Shown here piece by piece: positions 1 through 7,811 of a stretch of DNA of 17,976 nt. Numbering within the stretch: the stretch's first letter is position 1; the number at the start of each line of letters is the position of its first letter. The position numbers and the translations under genes are program-made. The stretch is from DASTHS01 sp035718085 (GTDB taxonomy: Bacteria; Actinomycetota; Acidimicrobiia; Acidimicrobiales; Palsa-688): positions 1 through 17,976 of the forward strand of contig DASTHS010000284.1 in assembly GCA_035718085.1 (NCBI GenBank). The letters are read 5' to 3'. The notes beneath the pieces are model-generated. The model saw nothing but the letters and a program-made list of their open reading frames with translations, was not told the DNA's origin and did no database searches.

Positions 1-1115
1 GCGAAGGTGTAGGGGTCCTGCACCAGCCAGGCCCCGCCGACCTGGCGCAGGTGCCAGCGGTCGGAGCCGGGGGCGGGAGCCGACAGCACCCGCATGTTCT
101 TGCGCTTGGAGGCGAACAGCTCGAGGGCCGCCGGTTCGAAGGAGGGGGCGATCAGCACGTCGGCCTTGGCGTTGCCGACCATCTCCGCGGCCACCGCCTC
201 GGTGACGGGCTGAGAGAGGGCGACGATGCCGCCGAAGGCCGACATGGGGTCGCACTCGAAGGCCCGGTCGTAGGCGGCGAGCACGTCGCCGGCGACCGCC
301 GCCCCGCAGGGGTTGGCGTGCTTGACCACCACGGCGGCCGCCTCGCCGAGGTCGGCCAGCTGGTGGACGATCCGCCACGCGGCGTCGGCGTCGTAGAGGT
401 TGAGGTAGCTGAGGGCCACGCCCCCGTGCTGGACCACGTCGTCCCACCAGCTGCGCACGCCGGCGGTCCGGTAGCGGGCGCCCGCCTGGTGGGGGTTCTC
501 GCCGTAGCGGAGGTCCGCGGCCCGCTCCAGGTGGAGGGTGACCCGCTCGGGGAGCGCCCCTTCCCCCTCTGCGTCGGCCGCGAACCAGGCGGCGATCGCC
601 GCGTCGTAGTCGGCGGTGTGGGCGAAGGCCTTGGCGGCGAGCCGCCGGCGCAGGCCGTCGGTGAGCCCCCCGGCGCGCAGCTCGGCGAGCACCGCGGGGT
701 AGTCGGCAGGGTCGACCACGCTGGCCACGTGCGCCCAGTTCTTGGCGGCGGCGCGCACCATGGTCGGGCCGCCCACGTCGATCAGCTCGATCGACGGGTT
801 CGCCGTGAACGGGTACAGGTTGCACACGACCATGCCGAACGGGGCGATGCCGGCCGCCTCGAGGTCGGCGACGTGGTCGGCCTTGGCCAGGTCGGCGAGG
901 ATGCCGCCGTGGATCGCCGGGTGGAGGGTCTTCACCCGCCCGCCCAGCATCTCGGGCGCGCCGGTGACCTCCTCGACCGCCAGGTGGTCGATGCCGGCCC
1001 CTGCGAGCGCGGCGGCGGTGCCGCCGCTGGCCACCAGCTCGTGGCCGAGGGCGGCCAGGTCGCGGGCCAGGTCGACCAGCCCGGTCTTGTCGTACACCGA
1101 CAGCAGGACCCTCAT
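1..1115 (-). CDS. purH: Bifunctional AICAR formyltransferase / IMP cyclohydrolase PurH, 3' part cut by left edge
   Basis: PurH catalyses the last two steps of IMP synthesis: formylation of AICAR and ring closure to IMP, in the cytoplasm. The window holds the first 371 codons; the family is usually a little over 500 residues, so the end of the formyltransferase domain lies outside. The start MRVLLSVYDKTGLVDLA is the typical IMP cyclohydrolase N-terminus, followed by ELVASGGTAAAL, the GGRVKTLHPAIHGGILA motif and FGMVVCNLYPF. The transformylase part shows LRYGENPHQ, VVKHANPCGAAVA and DPMSAFGGIVALS, with the conserved Lys-His pair. The ATG start at 1115-1113 overlaps the purN stop codon (TGATG), so the two genes are very probably translationally coupled and co-transcribed. 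Confidence 0.97.
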   Translation of the reverse strand, partial: MRVLLSVYDKTGLVDLARDLAALGHELVASGGTAAALAGAGIDHLAVEEVTGAPEMLGGRVKTLHPAIHGGILADLAKADHVADLEAAGIAPFGMVVCNLYPFTANPSIELIDVGGPTMVRAAAKNWAHVASVVDPADYPAVLAELRAGGLTDGLRRRLAAKAFAHTADYDAAIAAWFAADAEGEGALPERVTLHLERAADLRYGENPHQAGARYRTAGVRSWWDDVVQHGGVALSYLNLYDADAAWRIVHQLADLGEAAAVVVKHANPCGAAVAGDVLAAYDRAFECDPMSAFGGIVALSQPVTEAVAAEMVGNAKADVLIAPSFEPAALELFASKRKNMRVLSAPAPGSDRWHLRQVGGAWLVQDPYTF

Positions 1116-1723
1116 CAGTTGCGCTCCATGTTCGGTTCGTCGACTGCCGCGGCGACGGTCGAGAGGAAGGTGGCGATCGTCGCCGGGTAGAGCCGGCGCT
1201 CGACGGCCTTGATGCGCTCGTGCAGCGAGGCCTCGGTGTCGTCGGCCAGCACCGGCACCGCCTCTTGGGCCAGCACCGGGCCGTCGTCGACCGCCTCGGT
1301 GGCCACGTGCACGGTGCAGCCGGTCTCGGTGGCCCCCGCGGCCAGGGCGTCGCGCACGGCGTGCCAACCCTTGAACGCGGGGAGCAGCGCCGGGTGGGTG
1401 TTGAGCACCCGCCCCGGCCAACGCTCGAACACCGGGGCGGCCAGCACCGTGCCGTAGCCGGCCATGGCGACCACGTCGACGCCGCGGGCGTCGAGGACGG
1501 CGACCACCTCGCGGGTGTGGGCCACGCGGTCGAAGCGGGGGCCGAAATCGTGTCGGGCGACCAGTTCGGCCCCCACGCCGGCGGAGGTGGCCACCTCTAG
1601 GGCCCGGCACGGCCGGTCGGCGACCACGACGGCCACCGGGAGGCCGTGCTCGAGGATGGCCTCGAGGAGGGTGCCGGCGCCCGAGGCGAGCACCCCCAGG
1701 CGGGGCCGGGGGTGGTCGCGCAC
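1115..1723 (-). CDS. purN: Phosphoribosylglycinamide formyltransferase PurN (10-formyl-THF dependent)
   Basis: PurN transfers a formyl group from 10-formyltetrahydrofolate to GAR, the third step of purine synthesis. The 202-residue product has the normal family length. The N-terminus RLGVLASGAGTLLEAI is the phosphate-binding loop. The catalytic triad is visible as N108 and H110 in LNTHPALLPAFKG and D146 in AVDDGPVLAQ. The GTG at 1723 is chosen because homology starts eight residues later and no other start fits; a reading frame open far upstream is only a GC-rich extension. A TAGCGT hexamer lies 8 nt before this GTG and no clear Shine-Dalgarno is present, so purN may start from its own leaderless promoter. 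The preceding glycosyltransferase ends 11 nt upstream. Confidence 0.95.
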   Translation of the reverse strand: MRDHPRPRLGVLASGAGTLLEAILEHGLPVAVVVADRPCRALEVATSAGVGAELVARHDFGPRFDRVAHTREVVAVLDARGVDVVAMAGYGTVLAAPVFERWPGRVLNTHPALLPAFKGWHAVRDALAAGATETGCTVHVATEAVDDGPVLAQEAVPVLADDTEASLHERIKAVERRLYPATIATFLSTVAAAVDEPNMERN

Positions 1724-1731
1724 GGGTGCCA

Positions 1732-1737
1732 ACGCTA
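1732..1737 (-). promoter_or_regulatory. Putative -10 element (TAGCGT) for purN-purH
   Basis: The minus-strand hexamer TAGCGT fits the actinobacterial -10 pattern TAnnnT and ends 8 nt before the purN GTG, the spacing expected for a leaderless transcript. It overlaps the TAG stop of the upstream glycosyltransferase. No recognisable -35 was found. The same hexamer precedes the lysE-type gene at 14122. Confidence 0.4.
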
Positions 1738-2478
1738 CCGGAGGGGCACCGGGCTCCCCCACCCGGGCGCCGGGGTGGCGGCGAGGCGCACCAGTTGGGA
1801 GACGAACTGCCGGCCGACGGCCAGCGACGCCTTCGACGCGCCGGCGGGGCGGGCCTCGAAGGTGAACGGCACCTCGACCACCCGCTGCCAGTGGCCCTTG
1901 GCGAGCACCTCCAGCAGGATCTTGAAGCCGTCGGCGGCCAGGTCGACCCCGTCGACCACCTCCCTGCGGAGGGCGAAGAACCCGCTCAGGGGGTCGTGCA
2001 CGCCGCGCACCCGGGGCAGGGCGCTGCGCGCGGCCCCCGCCGCCGCCCGGGAGACCGTGCGGCGCAGCGGCCCGGCCAGGCCGGCGTCGCTGCCGCCGCC
2101 GACGAAGCGGGAGGCGACGGCGATGTCGGCGACGCCGGTGAGCACCGGGTCGAGGAGGTCGCCGAGCACCTCGGGGGGGTGCTGGAGGTCGCCGTCCATC
2201 ACGGCGAGCACGGGGGCGTCGGAGGCGGCGAACCCGGCGAAGACCGCGCCGGCCAGCCCGCCGCGGCGCTGCGCCGGCTGGCGGTGCAGCACGGCCACCT
2301 CGGGCCGCGACGCCGAGATCTCGCCGAGCACCTCGGGGGTGGCGTCGTCGGAGTCGTCGACGAAGACCACCTGGCCGTCGATGGCCCGGGCGCGCAGGGC
2401 GGCGGTGGCACGGTCGGTGAGGAGGGGCACGGTGGCCGCCTCGTGGCGGGTGGGCACGATGACGCTGACGTTGGGCAC
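1735..2478 (-). CDS. Soluble Dpm1-like family 2 glycosyltransferase
   Basis: This 247-residue GT-A enzyme resembles dolichyl/polyprenyl-phosphate mannose (or glucose) synthases, which move a sugar from a nucleotide donor to a polyprenyl phosphate at the inner face of the membrane. Motifs in order are VIVPTRHEA at residue 7, VVFVDDSDDATPEVL, the metal-binding AVMDGDLQHPPEVLGD, VASRFVGGGSDAG, DPLSGFFALRREVV, and a C-terminal VPFTFEARPAGASKASL, the usual R-x-x-G-x-SK signature. No membrane helices are present. The GTG start at 2478 has a strong AGGAGG five bases upstream. It is the last gene of the glycan operon, 51 nt after the GH8 gene. The likely role is making a lipid-linked sugar for the GT39-like enzyme in the same operon. 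Donor and acceptor cannot be told from sequence. Confidence 0.9.
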   Translation of the reverse strand: MPNVSVIVPTRHEAATVPLLTDRATAALRARAIDGQVVFVDDSDDATPEVLGEISASRPEVAVLHRQPAQRRGGLAGAVFAGFAASDAPVLAVMDGDLQHPPEVLGDLLDPVLTGVADIAVASRFVGGGSDAGLAGPLRRTVSRAAAGAARSALPRVRGVHDPLSGFFALRREVVDGVDLAADGFKILLEVLAKGHWQRVVEVPFTFEARPAGASKASLAVGRQFVSQLVRLAATPAPGWGSPVPLR

Positions 2479-2529
2479 GGAGGCCTCCTGCTGGGGGGCG
2501 GCGGGGGCGGCGGGTCGGGACGGCGATGG

Positions 2530-3657
2530 TCAGCAGCCACCGAGGTGGTGCGAGAAGCCGAGGTCGGCGAGGGCCAGCCACGCCGACCCGTAGTAGGTCG
2601 GCGAGGCACGGTTGATGGCCAGGGCGGAGGCCACGGCGGCGCCGGCGGTGCTGGCGCCGGCTGCCCGCCGGGCGGCGGCCAGGGCCAGCGCACCGACGGG
2701 GGCCCGCTGGCCCGGGGCGGGGGTGCCGCCCAGGTCGAGGACGACCCGGCCGCCACCGCGAGCGAGCGCCGGGCGCAGCGACGCGGCGACCGCCCGGTCG
2801 GCGGGGTCGCACGAGGAGGCCAGCCAGATGGGCAGGCGGGCGGCGTCGTAGCCGAAGCGCACCGCCGCCGAGGGGTCGCCGGGCGGGGCGGACGGGTGCA
2901 CCTGGCCGTCGCCGCCGATGATCGCCCAGTCGGAGGGAAGGGTGCCGCCGGCGGTGAGCGAGGCGATCTCGTGACGGGCGTCGGCCAGCACCTGCACCCA
3001 GGCGCCGCCGGCTGCTGCGGTGACCGTCGCCAGCTCGGGGGTCGCCAGGTAGCTGGGGTCGACCCGCACCGGGTCGGTGGTGGCCCACGGCCCGGCGGCG
3101 AGCACGGGGCCGGCCGGGGTGGTGGCGACCTCGTGGGCGAGGATGGCGGCGGCCATCCGCCGGCCGGCGGTGGTGTAGGCCGGGTCGCCGAAACGGCCGC
3201 CGGCGCTGATCAGCGCCGCTGCCGCGCCCAGGTCGGCGTCGGTGGCCGGCATGGTGTCGACGACGTGGTCGCCGACGTAGCGCCAGGCCATGAGCCCGTC
3301 GGGTTGGACCAGGTGGGCCTGCGCCCACCCCCAGGCGGCGGCGAAGCGGCCCCGGTCACCGGCGCCAGCGGCGACGAGCATGGCGTAGGCCTGCCCCTCG
3401 CTCACCGTGTCACCGCCCTGGTCGATGCGCACGACCCGACCGTCGGCCTGCTCGTAGTGGTCCAGGAACGCGGCGGGTGCGTCGGCCAGCGAGGTGGCCG
3501 GCGCGGCCGAGGCGGCCGACGCCGCCCCGCCGGCCCCGCCCCGTCCGTGCACCGCGAAGACGGCGACGGCGGCGAGGACGGCCGCGCACAGCGCGATCAG
3601 GCCGGCGATCGACCGCTTCGAGGTCAGCGGCGCCGGCACTCGGAGGGCGTCGCTCAC
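2530..3657 (-). CDS. Membrane-anchored glycosyl hydrolase family 8 (endoglucanase/BcsZ-like)
   Basis: GH8 enzymes hydrolyse beta-1,4-linked glucan, chitosan or xylan chains; BcsZ is the member tied to bacterial cellulose synthesis. The 375-residue product has a basic N-terminus and one hydrophobic segment at about 17-37 (signal anchor or signal peptide), then an Ala/Gly linker and the catalytic domain. Family features are the proton donor E87 in GGDTVSEGQAYAML, ATDADLGAAAALI at 138-150, DPSYLATPEL at 200-209, and FGYDAARLPIWLA with D271 as the probable base. The GTG start overlaps the stop of the DivIVA-type gene by 4 nt (GTGA). Being coupled to a processive synthase, it probably trims or releases the growing chain outside the membrane. 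The true substrate is unknown. Confidence 0.88.
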   Translation of the reverse strand: MSDALRVPAPLTSKRSIAGLIALCAAVLAAVAVFAVHGRGGAGGAASAASAAPATSLADAPAAFLDHYEQADGRVVRIDQGGDTVSEGQAYAMLVAAGAGDRGRFAAAWGWAQAHLVQPDGLMAWRYVGDHVVDTMPATDADLGAAAALISAGGRFGDPAYTTAGRRMAAAILAHEVATTPAGPVLAAGPWATTDPVRVDPSYLATPELATVTAAAGGAWVQVLADARHEIASLTAGGTLPSDWAIIGGDGQVHPSAPPGDPSAAVRFGYDAARLPIWLASSCDPADRAVAASLRPALARGGGRVVLDLGGTPAPGQRAPVGALALAAARRAAGASTAGAAVASALAINRASPTYYGSAWLALADLGFSHHLGGC

Positions 3658-4604
3658 CGGCCCCCGACGGGGATGTCGAGGCGGGTCTCCGCGGTCAGGT
3701 CGACGACCTGCGCGCCGTCGTGGGCGCGCTCGTCGACGCTGTCGTCGGTGCCGCGGGCGGGGCCGTCAGCGGCGGCCGGCACCGGCTGCACGTCGGTGGA
3801 GTCGGCCCGGGCCACAGCGGCGTCGACGGCGGCGTCGACGGCGGCGAGCTCAGCGACGGCGTCGTCGGCGACCGGCACCCCGTCGGCGGGCGTGGCCTCG
3901 CCGATGAGGGCTTTGATGGCGGCCCGCAGGCGGCCCAGCTCGGCGACGATCTGGGCCCGCTCGACGCGGATGCGGTCGAGGTCGGCCTCGGCGGCGGCGC
4001 GGGCTTCCTCACCGCGCTGGCGGATGGCCTGCACCTCGGCCTCGGCGTCGCGGCGCACGGCGCTGGCGCGTTCGTCGGCGGCGGCGACGGTGCGGCGCGC
4101 CTGGTCGTCGGCCTCCTGGCGCAGCCGGGCGCAGTCGGCCTCCGTCTCCTGCACCAGCTCGTCGATGCGGGCCACCGCGGCGCGCCGGGCCTGGCGGGCG
4201 GCCTCGGCCAGCTCGGCGACGCCGATGTGGGCGGAGTCGACGATGCCGGCCGCCTCCGCACTCGCGTCGGCGATGGTGCGCTCGGCGGCCTCCCGGGCGT
4301 TGCGGCGCAGGTTGGCGGCCTCGGCGAGGGCGTCGTTCAGGGCGTCCTTGGCCCGTGCGGCGGCCTCCTCGAGCACCCGGTCGGGCACCGGCGGGGCTGC
4401 CGACTCGGCGTCGTGCACCCGGCGCAGGGCCTCCGCCAGCCGGCTGTCGAGCTCGGCCGAGCGCCGCTCGGCCGACTCGGCCCGCTGCTGGGCGCCGAGG
4501 GCCCACTCGTTGAGCCGGGCGATGTACTCGTCGACCTGGAATCGGTCGTAGCCGCGCATGACGTGCGCGAACTCGGGGATGGCCTCGTCGACCTGGGTGC
4601 TCAC
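3654..4604 (-). CDS. DivIVA-domain coiled-coil protein
   Basis: DivIVA proteins bind curved membrane at poles and septa and recruit growth machinery; actinobacteria use them (Wag31) to organise polar wall growth. Residues 11-31 read FAHVMRGYDRFQVDEYIARL, a good match to the DivIVA membrane-binding N-terminus. Residues about 38-265 are a long Ala/Glu/Arg-rich heptad-like coiled coil, followed by an acidic Ala/Asp-rich tail to residue 316. The GTG start at 4604 is chosen for the GAGGAG about 7 nt upstream. An earlier GTG at 4649 would overlap the stop of the GT39-like gene by 4 nt and add 15 residues, and cannot be excluded. It is probably not the main cell-division DivIVA, which normally sits beside ftsZ/sepF. 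Its place inside a polysaccharide operon suggests a dedicated localiser. Confidence 0.85.
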   Translation of the reverse strand: MSTQVDEAIPEFAHVMRGYDRFQVDEYIARLNEWALGAQQRAESAERRSAELDSRLAEALRRVHDAESAAPPVPDRVLEEAAARAKDALNDALAEAANLRRNAREAAERTIADASAEAAGIVDSAHIGVAELAEAARQARRAAVARIDELVQETEADCARLRQEADDQARRTVAAADERASAVRRDAEAEVQAIRQRGEEARAAAEADLDRIRVERAQIVAELGRLRAAIKALIGEATPADGVPVADDAVAELAAVDAAVDAAVARADSTDVQPVPAAADGPARGTDDSVDERAHDGAQVVDLTAETRLDIPVGGR

Positions 4605-4645
4605 GGTGGTCTCCTCTTCGGGTGCTCGGGTCGGGGTCGGATCGG

Positions 4646-6382
4646 TCACGGCGCGGCCAGCGGCGCGGCCGGGGCGGTCGGGGCGGTCGGCCCGCCCTGC
4701 GGGGTGATGCGGCGCACCTCGACGACGCCGGTGCCGTAGCCGAAGCTGGCGACCGTCGTCGAGTGGGCGATGGCCTCGCGCACCGGCACCAGGGCGCCGG
4801 GCTGCTCGGCCAGGGCGCTGCGGATGATCGGGCTGTCGATCACGTACTGCATCTCCCGCCAGCCGCCGGGCAGGGCGCGGGCCACCGAGGGGTCGAGGTT
4901 GTTGGTGAAGTCGAGCTTGTAGAACCACACGACCCCGAGGTGGGGGTTGAAACCGTGCTCGACGAGGTCGACCCACACGCTGTCGTCGACGATCAGGCGG
5001 TCGCGGCGGGGCACGTGCTGCTCGACCCAGCGCTCGGCGCCCCAGGTGGGCGACACGTCGTCGGGGCCTGCTCCCACGAGCCGCCGGTCGCCGGGCACCC
5101 ACCGGGCCGCCAGCACGGCGGCCAGGGCCGCAGTGAGGGCCACGGCCAGCACCTTGCGCGCCACCGGCACGGTGGCCCCGGCCCGCACGGCTGTGGCGCC
5201 GCCGCGGCGGCGGGCGCGAGCGGGCAGACGGGCGCCGAAGCGATCGGCCACCGGCGCCCACACGGCGTCGAGGGTGCCGGCGACGAGCAGCGCTGCGAAC
5301 GGAAGCAAGGCGATGATGAACGGGTCGGGCAGGTAGCCACCGCGGAGGGCGACCAGCACCGGCACGGCGAGGCCCACAGCCATGGCCCGGAGCCGGCGGA
5401 CGGCGAAGCCGACCGGCAGGGCGACCATGCCGAGGCCGAGCAGCCAGGGGTCGAGGTGCAGCCAGGTCATCAGCTGGGCGTGGGCGTTGCTGCCGGCGGC
5501 CAGGATGCTGCCCGAAGGCGCCCGGCCATAGAGCTGGAAGCTGACCGCCTGCCACAGGCTGACGTGGCCCCGCCCGGGGAGGAGCTCGCCCTTGAGCAGG
5601 GCGTAGAGCGGGTAGGCGGCCACCACGAGGGCGCTGGTGGCGACGAAGCCGGTCACGCAGAACGAGCGGGTGCGCCGATCGCTGCGCAGCCACAGCAGGG
5701 TGAGCACCGCAGGGAGCGCCAGCAGGAGCGTCTCCTTCGAAAGCACCCCCACGGCGAAGCACACGCCGGAGCCGGCGGCGGCCCACAGGCTGCGGCGGGG
5801 GGAGGCGGCGAGCACCAGGGCCGCCAGCACCCACGGCACGCCGATGTTGTCGAGGAACACCAGGCGCTGGTAGTCGAGGGCGAGGGGGCTGAGGGCGAAC
5901 AGCAGCACGGCGACCGCGGCGAACCCCTTGCGCAGGCCGAGCCGGCGGCCCAGCAGGTAGAGAAGCACCGACGACGCCACGGCGGCGCCGACCATCAGGT
6001 CGCGTCCGACGATCACCGCGTGGTGGGCCGCCGAGAACGCACCGGTCAACCACGTGAACAGCGCCAGCTGCAGCCACCCGAGCGGCGGGTGGTCGTACCA
6101 GTAGGTGTAGGGCGCCAGCTTGCCGGTGGTCTGCACGGCCCACGCCTGGGCCATGTAGGTGCCCTCGTCGTCGCTCATCGCCGGGCTGTGCCCGACGCCC
6201 CACGCGTGGGTGACGGCGACGATGGCGCTGAGGGCGACCAGCAGCGCCACGCTGGCACGGTGCGCCCCCCACCACGCCCGCAGGCGGGCGGCCAGGGTGA
6301 GCACGTCGTCGGGGTCGGTGGCCCGCCACCCGGGGGGCCGGAGACCGAGCGCTTCGAGGTCGGCGGCATCGATGGAGCTCAT
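4646..6382 (-). CDS. Multi-pass glycosyltransferase, GT39/ArnT-PMT-like (GT-C fold)
   Basis: The 578-residue integral membrane protein has about ten hydrophobic helices. The first starts near residue 44 and is followed by an outer loop with the acidic motif MSDDEGTYMAQAW (D71, D72, E73), and then YWYDHPPLGWLQL at 94-106. This layout is typical of PMT_2-type enzymes, which use polyprenyl-phosphate sugars to glycosylate lipids, glycans or proteins outside the membrane. A helix-free outer domain of about 130 residues closes the protein. The ATG at 6382 overlaps the TGA of the upstream synthase (ATGA). The Dpm1-like enzyme at the end of the operon could supply its donor. The acceptor is unknown; a protein O-mannosyltransferase role is an alternative to a polysaccharide role. 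Confidence 0.85.
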   Translation of the reverse strand: MSSIDAADLEALGLRPPGWRATDPDDVLTLAARLRAWWGAHRASVALLVALSAIVAVTHAWGVGHSPAMSDDEGTYMAQAWAVQTTGKLAPYTYWYDHPPLGWLQLALFTWLTGAFSAAHHAVIVGRDLMVGAAVASSVLLYLLGRRLGLRKGFAAVAVLLFALSPLALDYQRLVFLDNIGVPWVLAALVLAASPRRSLWAAAGSGVCFAVGVLSKETLLLALPAVLTLLWLRSDRRTRSFCVTGFVATSALVVAAYPLYALLKGELLPGRGHVSLWQAVSFQLYGRAPSGSILAAGSNAHAQLMTWLHLDPWLLGLGMVALPVGFAVRRLRAMAVGLAVPVLVALRGGYLPDPFIIALLPFAALLVAGTLDAVWAPVADRFGARLPARARRRGGATAVRAGATVPVARKVLAVALTAALAAVLAARWVPGDRRLVGAGPDDVSPTWGAERWVEQHVPRRDRLIVDDSVWVDLVEHGFNPHLGVVWFYKLDFTNNLDPSVARALPGGWREMQYVIDSPIIRSALAEQPGALVPVREAIAHSTTVASFGYGTGVVEVRRITPQGGPTAPTAPAAPLAAP

Positions 6383-7668
6383 CGGGTCACCCCCGCCGGG
6401 TTCGCCATGGCAGCTTCGACCGCGGCGCTGCGGTGGGCGCCGACGTGGGCCGTCTTCTCCCAGCCCCGCATGCCCAGCGCCTCGCGCACGACCGCCCGCA
6501 CGGCGGCGGCAGCCAACACCAGCTGGTAGGGGAACATGCCGAGGATCAGCCGGAGGTAGTCGGTGGCCCGGGCCCGCACGTAGTAGTTGCGGCAGAACTC
6601 CCGCAGCCCGGCGATCTCGAAGGCCAGGGTGGCGAGGGTGGGCACGGCGGGCAGGAACGAGAACAGCGCCAGGGCGACCGGCGCCCGCAGGAACACCGCA
6701 CTGACCACCGACACGATGATGCCGACGCCCGCGAACGCCTGCAGGAACGGCATCGACAGGGTGTAGCGGGCCAGCAACCGCTGGCGGCGGGTGGGCAGCT
6801 GGCGCCACTCCCCCTTGCGCAGCACCTGCAGGAAGCCCTGGTTCCAGCGGGTCCGCTGTTTGAACAGGCTCTTCAGGGTGCCCGGCGTCTCTTCGCGGGT
6901 GACCAGGTCGGGGCTGTAGGCGATGGCGACGCGGGCGCCGAGGGTCGAGAGGCGGACCCCGAGCTCGCAGTCTTCGGCCAGGCACTCGGCGTCCCAGCCG
7001 CCTACGGCGCGCAGGACGTCGGTGCGGCAGAAGACGGTGTTGCCGCCGAGGGGGATGAATCGGTGCTGGGCGTGGAGGTGCAGCCGGGAACGGAACCAGA
7101 AGAAGTACTCGAGGCAGTTGCGCAGCGAGTACCAGCTCGAGCGGAAGTTCATCAGCTGCACGCCGCCCTGCACGACGTGGGCGTCGTTGGCCCGGAAGGC
7201 GTGGTCGACCTGGCGCAGCAGCCGGGGGTCGACCTCGTCCTCCGCGTCGAAGACGCCGACCACGTCGCCGCGGCAGTGCGGCAGGGCGGTGTTGAGCGCC
7301 TTGGGCTTGTTCTTCGGCCAGTTGTGGTCGACCACGACCCGCACGCGGTCGGGGTGGCGGGCGGCTGCCGCCTCGGCGACCTCGCGGGTGGCGTCGTCGT
7401 CGTGGCCGACGATGGCGATCACCTCGAAGTCGGGGTGGTCGGAGCCGACGAGGGTGTCGAGGGTGGCGCCCATGACGGCCTCCTCGTGCCGGCCGGGCAC
7501 CAGCAACGAGAACGACAGCCTCGGGGCGTCGGCGGCCACCGTGAAGCCGGTCGCGGCGAGCACCTCGGGGGTGCGCCACGCATGCAGCATCCACCAGAGG
7601 GTGGCGAGGGCCACGGCGAAGAGCAGGAAGCCGAACAGTGCGTACAGGGTCAGGATCAGTGGTGTCAC
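6379..7668 (-). CDS. Processive membrane glycosyltransferase family 2 (BcsA/CslA/hyaluronan-synthase-like)
   Basis: This 429-residue protein has the layout of polymerising GT2 synthases. One helix at about 4-26 precedes the cytoplasmic GT-A domain, and about three to four helices follow from residue 305. Key residues are D90-D92 in VGHDDDAT, DAED at 141-144, ED at 232-233 in CLAEDCELG, and the Q-x-x-R-W signature QRTRW at 271-275, which marks processive enzymes. The C-terminus GMRGWEKTAHVG recurs in actinobacterial members. No PilZ domain is present, so direct c-di-GMP control as in BcsA is not indicated. It is the first gene of the operon; the GTG start has GAGAGG about 6 nt upstream. The polymer may be a beta-glucan, given the GH8 partner, but a hyaluronan- or chitin-like product is not excluded. 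Confidence 0.9.
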   Translation of the reverse strand: MTPLILTLYALFGFLLFAVALATLWWMLHAWRTPEVLAATGFTVAADAPRLSFSLLVPGRHEEAVMGATLDTLVGSDHPDFEVIAIVGHDDDATREVAEAAAARHPDRVRVVVDHNWPKNKPKALNTALPHCRGDVVGVFDAEDEVDPRLLRQVDHAFRANDAHVVQGGVQLMNFRSSWYSLRNCLEYFFWFRSRLHLHAQHRFIPLGGNTVFCRTDVLRAVGGWDAECLAEDCELGVRLSTLGARVAIAYSPDLVTREETPGTLKSLFKQRTRWNQGFLQVLRKGEWRQLPTRRQRLLARYTLSMPFLQAFAGVGIIVSVVSAVFLRAPVALALFSFLPAVPTLATLAFEIAGLREFCRNYYVRARATDYLRLILGMFPYQLVLAAAAVRAVVREALGMRGWEKTAHVGAHRSAAVEAAMANPAGVTR

Positions 7669-7741
7669 GAAGACCTCTCGGTGCGGGGGGAGGAGCGCCG
7701 CCTCGGGTGCGCAGCCAGGGGCCTGCTACCCGGAGGATTCG

Positions 7742-7768
7742 GGCAAACCGTAAACATTTGGTTTCGCC
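7742..7768. repeat. AT-rich-centred imperfect inverted repeat upstream of the glycan operon
   Basis: The arms GGC-AAACC (7742-7749) and GGTTT-C-GCC (7760-7768) pair over 8 bp with one bulged C, around a 10-nt AT-rich spacer (gtaaacattt, 7750-7759). It lies 74-100 nt upstream of the synthase start, in the only AT-rich patch of this neighbourhood. It could be an operator, part of a promoter, or an RNA hairpin in the 5' leader. No known regulator site was recognised. Confidence 0.5.
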
Positions 7769-7811
7769 TCGATGGCGGCGGCTACGCCGGCTGGGGGAGC
7801 CGGACGACCGG

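Noticed and set aside
1724..3328. Upstream extension of the purN frame to 3328 (a 737-residue protein)
   Set aside because: Only the last 202 residues match PurN; the rest is Arg/Pro-rich out-of-frame reading of the glycosyltransferase and GH8 genes.
4605..6329. Upstream extension of the DivIVA frame to 6329
   Set aside because: The extension is a low-complexity shadow of the GT39-like gene; DivIVA similarity begins right after the GTG at 4604 with a good ribosome site.
7680..7745. c-di-AMP (ydaO-type) riboswitch hint: CCCGAATCC followed by GGGTAG on the minus strand before the glycan operon
   Set aside because: Only short fragments match; the other conserved blocks and the closing stem of the ydaO fold could not be found. 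A covariance-model search would settle it.
7741..7790. GEMM (c-di-GMP) riboswitch-like string GGGCAAACC on the plus strand
   Set aside because: The downstream core and tetraloop-receptor elements are missing, and the strand is antisense to the nearby genes.
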